Position numbers and translations under genes: made by a program. This document shows, piece by piece, positions 60,405-64,000 of a DNA stretch of 64,000 nucleotides. The stretch lies in assembly GCA_002427735.1 (NCBI GenBank), contig DIYP01000007.1:124001-188000 (forward strand). Direction: 5' to 3'. Below the pieces are notes generated by a model. That model did not search any database. It had not been told where the DNA came from and saw nothing but the letters and a program-made list of their open reading frames with translations. Position 1 is the stretch's first letter, and every line of letters starts with the position of its first letter. This DNA is from Flavobacteriales bacterium UBA6051. Lineage in GTDB: Bacteria > Bacteroidota > Bacteroidia > Flavobacteriales_D > Crocinitomicaceae.

Positions 60405-61639
60405 TCGTTGATATTATAAATGGTCAAACCACTGCGCAGTTTAGGTTCTACCCATGTCGATTTAGGAGGCATAATCATTTGATTATCAGCTACACGTTTA
60501 ATTTCATCAATGTCAATAGGGTGGAGGAAGAAGCCGATATCGAATTGACCGCTTCTGATCTTTGCCTCAGTTTCACGTATGTCAGTTTTACCGCTGATAA
60601 ATTCTATGTTATCGTCTGTTTTTAAATCTGAAATGCCAAGAATAGGTTGCAAGACGTGACTTGTCAGTATTTCAGCATCAAGGCATTTCACAGGATGAGT
60701 GTGATCAATAATACTTTCTTTACAAGTTAGTTTGAACCAATTTCCACGAACACACATGGTGATCTCATGTTCTTCAGCAGGTTTATCTCCAACGTGCATT
60801 GTTTCCACGTCGAAATTCTCTGACAATTGATGAATCAGTTCATCTTCTGTTAATTCTCCCATTGATTTAATCAATCGGTTGAATTCAAGAATATGAAGCC
60901 TGCGTTCGCTTAGGAAAAAAGCCAGAAAGTAATCTTCGTTGGGGAAATGCCCCAATCCTTTATCCTCACGCCATTTTTTTAAGCCTGCCGATGAAGCACT
61001 TCGGTGATGCCCATCACAGATATACAAAGCGTCCAATTGCTCAAATGCATGAGTAATGGCCTCTATCTCTTCCTGATCAAAAATCCATAGTTCATGTTTA
61101 ACCATGTCCGTTGTGGTGTACTCATACTCAGGCCGTTCTTTAACCTTGTTGTACATCAATGGATCGATCTGATTCTGAACATCCAAATATGAAAGAAGCA
61201 CCGGTTCAGCGTTGTAACCAACAATGTTTAAGTAGTTCGTGAACATTTCTTCACGACTCGTGAGCGTGGCTTCGTGTTTCTTTATTGAATCGTTTTGATA
61301 TTCCTCGACACTCGCTCCACCTACAACTCCCATGTACTCATGACCATCTTTGGTTTGACGATACAAGTAAAGGCATGGTTCAGTGTCTTGCAGGAGAATT
61401 TCGCGATCAATGAAATCATGATAAGCGTCACTTACCAGCGCAAATCGTTCTGGGGAGTTTGGTTCCGTCTTTTTTTTCTCACCAAACTCAGGGTTGATGA
61501 TATGCAAAAAAGTAAAAGGATTGTCCTCAAGTTTTGCCTTGAGGACATTCTCCTTGTATGTATAATATGGTCTTGTCGCTACGAGATGTACTTTATCTCG
61601 AACGGGACGTATTGCTTTAAATGGACTAATCTTCGCCAC
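60401..61639 (-). CDS. DUF1015 family protein
   Basis: The 412-residue protein begins with a GTG start (61639) giving MAKISPFKAIRP, the family's conserved N-terminus. Further DUF1015 segments are YLYRQTKDGHEYMGVVGG, YICDGHHRSASSAG (near 210) and NRLIKSMGELT. Its function is not established. It is a regular neighbour of serA/serC in Bacteroidetes, as here, so a role linked to serine or PLP metabolism has been suggested by context only. Confidence 0.92.
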   Translation of the reverse strand: MAKISPFKAIRPVRDKVHLVATRPYYTYKENVLKAKLEDNPFTFLHIINPEFGEKKKTEPNSPERFALVSDAYHDFIDREILLQDTEPCLYLYRQTKDGHEYMGVVGGASVEEYQNDSIKKHEATLTSREEMFTNYLNIVGYNAEPVLLSYLDVQNQIDPLMYNKVKERPEYEYTTTDMVKHELWIFDQEEIEAITHAFEQLDALYICDGHHRSASSAGLKKWREDKGLGHFPNEDYFLAFFLSERRLHILEFNRLIKSMGELTEDELIHQLSENFDVETMHVGDKPAEEHEITMCVRGNWFKLTCKESIIDHTHPVKCLDAEILTSHVLQPILGISDLKTDDNIEFISGKTDIRETEAKIRSGQFDIGFFLHPIDIDEIKRVADNQMIMPPKSTWVEPKLRSGLTIYNINE

Positions 61640-61653
61640 TGCTAAGTTGGGAT

Positions 61654-62610
61654 TTAAAACTTCCCAAAAGTAGCAATAATTGTTTCAGCCAATTCCGTTC
61701 CAATGCGATCTTGCGCTTCACCTGTAGCAGCACCAATGTGCGGTGTACAAGCTATTTTTTCGTGAGCAAGAAGGTCGACTCTTGGGTTGGGTTCGTTTTC
61801 AAAGACATCCAATGCCACGCCAGCTACTTTTCCACTATTCAAGGCTTGGATTAGTGCATCTTCATCAATCACACCGCCCCGTGCAGCATTTACTAGACGA
61901 ACACCGTCTTTCATCATAGCGAATTCTTTTTCACCAATCACGGCAGAACCATCAGCTTGCTTCGGAATGTGTAGTGAAATATAATCTGCTTCGGTCAATG
62001 CTGCATTCATATCGTTCGTGGGCGTTATTTCAGCATTGACTGATAACCCATTCCCAAGCTTGATATCTAATGATCTTGGTTCCGTATAAAGATCAACAGC
62101 CGTAACATCCATTCCGCATCCAATGGCGTAGGAGGCTAGACTTTGTCCAATTCTTCCAAAACCAACAATGGCAAGCTTTTTACCGCGTAATTCAACACCT
62201 TTTCCATACTTCTTCTTAAGCGACTTAAAGTCACCACCTTCCATGTTCTTGTATGAATCATGTAATGATCTTGAAACAGCTAGCATATGTCCCATAACGA
62301 GCTCGGCAACTGATTGACTTGACGCCGCTGGTGTATTGATGACAGTTCTACCGTTGTCACGAGCATACTGCACATCGATGTTATCCATTCCAACACCTCC
62401 ACGGCCAATTAGTTTCAGTCCTGGACATGCGTCGATCATATCCTTGCGCACCGTGGTCGCACTTCTCACAAGTAAGACACCAATATCTTGTGTATTGATT
62501 TCCTCAATGAGTTGATCTTGTTCAATTTTATCTGTCAAGACAGTATAACCTGCGTTCTCCAATGCACTGATTCCAGCTTGAGAGATACCGTCGTTTGCTA
62601 ATACTTTCAT
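61654..62610 (-). CDS. serA: D-3-phosphoglycerate dehydrogenase
   Basis: The 318-residue protein is a short SerA without the ACT regulatory domain. Family motifs are VRSATTVRKDMID, GRGGVGMDNID, the NAD-binding VGFGRIGQSLASYA, NAARGGVIDEDAL (catalytic Arg), and TPHIGAATGEAQDR (catalytic His). It oxidises 3-phosphoglycerate in the first step of serine synthesis. Lack of the ACT domain suggests no allosteric control by serine. It lies 2 bp after serC. Confidence 0.94.
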   Translation of the reverse strand: MKVLANDGISQAGISALENAGYTVLTDKIEQDQLIEEINTQDIGVLLVRSATTVRKDMIDACPGLKLIGRGGVGMDNIDVQYARDNGRTVINTPAASSQSVAELVMGHMLAVSRSLHDSYKNMEGGDFKSLKKKYGKGVELRGKKLAIVGFGRIGQSLASYAIGCGMDVTAVDLYTEPRSLDIKLGNGLSVNAEITPTNDMNAALTEADYISLHIPKQADGSAVIGEKEFAMMKDGVRLVNAARGGVIDEDALIQALNSGKVAGVALDVFENEPNPRVDLLAHEKIACTPHIGAATGEAQDRIGTELAETIIATFGKF

Positions 62611-62612
62611 TA

Positions 62613-63680
62613 TTATCCTTTTATTCGGGCAAATTCACCCATTACCTCTGTTAATACTTTTACACTATCTAGCGTGAGGGCGTTGTACATGGAAGCACGA
62701 TAACCACCAACTGAACGATGCCCTTTTAATCCAACGATTGCTGCGTCGTTCCACATTTTATCAAACTCATCTTTCGCAGATTCATCTGTTAGTAGGAAAG
62801 TAACGTTCATTTTTGATCGATCTTCTCCTTGAACTGCCGCTTTGAACATAGGGTTTGCGTCTATTTCGTTGTAAAGTGCATTTGCTTTAGCAGTATTGCG
62901 TTCTTCAGCTCCTTGCACACCACCGTTTTCGATTAAATCTCTAAGGTTTAGCATTGAAGCGTAAACAGAGAATACTGGAGGAGTATTCATCATAGAGCCT
63001 TTTGCAACATGATTGCTAAGATTCAAATACTTAGGCATAAATGGAGAAGTTGATTTTCCAAGAATATCGTCCTTCACAATGAATAATGTAGCTCCTGCAG
63101 GTCCAAGATTTTTTTGAGCTCCTGCATAGATGATATCATATTTTGAGACATCTACCGGCTTGGAGAAGATATCCGATGACATATCACAAACCAATGGAAC
63201 GTTTACCTCAGGGGTAGTTTGAAACTGTGTTCCAAAAATGGTATTGTTTGAGGTATAGTGAATGTAATCTACATCTGTTGGAGCTTTATAATCCTTTGGA
63301 ATATAATTGAAGTTTTGATCTTCTGAAGAAGCAAAAATATTTACATCGATACCAACGGCTTTAGCTTCTCCAATAGCTCCTTTCGCCCAGGTTCCTGTAT
63401 TGATATATCCTGCAGTTTTATTCTCACGCATCATGTTTAGGGCGGAAATTGTAAAACCAAGCGAAGCCCCACCTTGTAAAAAGAGAACAGAATAACCTTC
63501 AGGCACATTTAGTGCTTTTTTAACAAGGGCTTGTGCTTCTTCCATTACTGCAACGAAATCTGCACTTCGGTGAGATATTTCAAGAATGGAAAGTCCGTTA
63601 AAATCGAGAACTGCATCTGCGGCTTGCTTAAATACTGTTTGCGGCAGAATACATGGGCCAGCTCCAAAATTGTGTTTCAT
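62613..63680 (-). CDS. serC: Phosphoserine aminotransferase
   Basis: The 355-residue class V aminotransferase starts KHNFGAGPCILP and shows EISHRSADF, LFLQGGASLGF, DMSSDIFSKPVD and the PLP-lysine motif YAGAQKNLGPAG. It makes phosphoserine from phosphohydroxypyruvate and glutamate, and also works in PLP biosynthesis. It heads the serC-serA-DUF1015-yggS-DUF1684 operon. It lies downstream of a Lys-rich gene closed by its own terminator. Confidence 0.96.
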   Translation of the reverse strand: MKHNFGAGPCILPQTVFKQAADAVLDFNGLSILEISHRSADFVAVMEEAQALVKKALNVPEGYSVLFLQGGASLGFTISALNMMRENKTAGYINTGTWAKGAIGEAKAVGIDVNIFASSEDQNFNYIPKDYKAPTDVDYIHYTSNNTIFGTQFQTTPEVNVPLVCDMSSDIFSKPVDVSKYDIIYAGAQKNLGPAGATLFIVKDDILGKSTSPFMPKYLNLSNHVAKGSMMNTPPVFSVYASMLNLRDLIENGGVQGAEERNTAKANALYNEIDANPMFKAAVQGEDRSKMNVTFLLTDESAKDEFDKMWNDAAIVGLKGHRSVGGYRASMYNALTLDSVKVLTEVMGEFARIKG

Positions 63681-63724
63681 TTTCTAGTGATTAATTATTA
63701 TTTCGAGTTTAAGATATCGTTAAA

Positions 63725-63752
63725 TAAAAAAGGCTGCCGAAATGGGCAGCCT
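63725..63752 (-). terminator. Intrinsic terminator of the truncated Lys-rich gene
   Basis: On the minus strand AGGCTGCC (63752-63745) pairs with GGCAGCCT (63738-63731) around a 6-nt loop, followed by TTTTTTATTT. It lies between the gene ending at 63761 and serC, so serC must have its own promoter. Confidence 0.88.
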
Positions 63753-63760
63753 CATTATGC

Positions 63761-64000
63761 TTAATCCTCCTTGTCGGAGGCAGTTTTTTTAGTGGCTGCC
63801 TTTTTTGTTGTCGTCTTTTTGGCAGTTGTTTTTTTCGCAGTTGTTGTTTTCTTAGCAGTGGTCTTTTTCGCCGCAGTTTCTTCAGCTTTTGCCGTTGTTG
63901 CTTTTTTCTTAGGTGCTGCTTTCTTTTTCTTCGGAGTAGCAGCTACTACAGGAGTAGAACTTTTACGCTTTCTGGATACACCATATGATCCGCGTGCTCT
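63761..64000 (-). CDS. C-terminal Lys/Ala/Thr-rich tail of a truncated gene
   Basis: The minus strand reads 79 codons from the window edge to the TAA at 63763-63761. They begin RARGSYGVSRKRKSS and become an H1-like tail of repeated AAKKTTAKKT-type units ending TASDKED. Such tails bind nucleic acid and occur in histone-H1-like proteins and as extensions of RNA- or DNA-binding proteins. The globular part is outside the window, so the protein cannot be named. Confidence 0.7.
   Translation of the reverse strand, partial: RARGSYGVSRKRKSSTPVVAATPKKKKAAPKKKATTAKAEETAAKKTTAKKTTTAKKTTAKKTTTKKAATKKTASDKED

Noticed and set aside
63764..63778. CCTCC...GGAGG inverted repeat as an extra terminator
   Set aside because: It lies inside the last codons of the Lys-rich gene; the strong hairpin at 63731-63752 with a T-run explains termination.
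1..64000. tRNA, rRNA, insertion sequence, prophage or integrative element
   Set aside because: No cloverleaf-like sequence, transposase, integrase or terminal repeats were seen; intergenic spaces are short and gene content is uniform core-type.

Overview
The window is chromosomal DNA from a low-GC member of the Bacteroidetes, most likely a Flavobacteriales lineage (Crocinitomicaceae/Cryomorphaceae-like; inferred from gene content only). Supporting signs: five secreted proteins with C-terminal type IX secretion (T9SS) sorting domains, a PorE-type OmpA protein, TonB-dependent receptors, GLPGLI-, DUF4476- and DUF4369/TlpA-type proteins, lipoproteins with Bacteroidetes-style signal peptides, little visible Shine-Dalgarno signal, and several matches to the Bacteroidetes promoter pattern (TTTG, about 19-23 nt, TAnnTTTG). 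I saw no rRNA, tRNA, CRISPR array, insertion sequence, integrase or prophage. Coding density is high, and the only gene-free stretch over 300 bases (50609-50945) is filled by a cobalamin riboswitch leader.

Layout. 1-16 kb: a truncated membrane protein, a RecD-like helicase, a large secreted protein of unknown function, a T9SS protein, an RND/MMPL exporter, an NhaC antiporter, a secreted DUF4476 protein, a membrane-anchored TPR/LuxR-type regulator and two lipoproteins. 15.4-26 kb: ffh, then a long minus-strand run read as VTC polyphosphate-polymerase-like protein, DUF4956, lpxK, purine nucleoside phosphorylase, gatB, two TlpA-like thioredoxins and lpxH, so two lipid A enzymes bracket a mixed operon. 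Next comes a GH3 glycosidase. 26-34 kb: radC, wecB, a polysaccharide deacetylase and DUF423; a T9SS protein; an MBL-fold hydrolase; fabI; two envelope proteins. 34-47 kb: ftsK, a GLPGLI-like protein, arginase-argS-DUF389, a maf/UbiA/PorE-like operon, and a Kir-type K+ channel with a small partner gene.

47-56 kb is the most interesting part. It holds two TonB receptor loci, each headed by a T9SS-exported protein. The second is a vitamin B12 uptake operon: cobalamin riboswitch, DUF4465 T9SS protein, TonB receptor (BtuB-type), BtuG-like beta-propeller lipoprotein, and a second T9SS protein. In both loci an intrinsic-terminator-like hairpin sits directly in front of the TonB receptor start codon. 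This suggests that the secreted protein is made in excess and the receptor depends on read-through.

56-64 kb: a TPMT-family methyltransferase, an SPFH lipoprotein with a small membrane protein, an outer-membrane beta-barrel protein, and a minus-strand serC-serA-DUF1015-yggS-DUF1684 operon. The window ends in the Lys/Ala/Thr-rich tail of a truncated gene. All function calls rest on motif and family recognition by eye; no database search was run.
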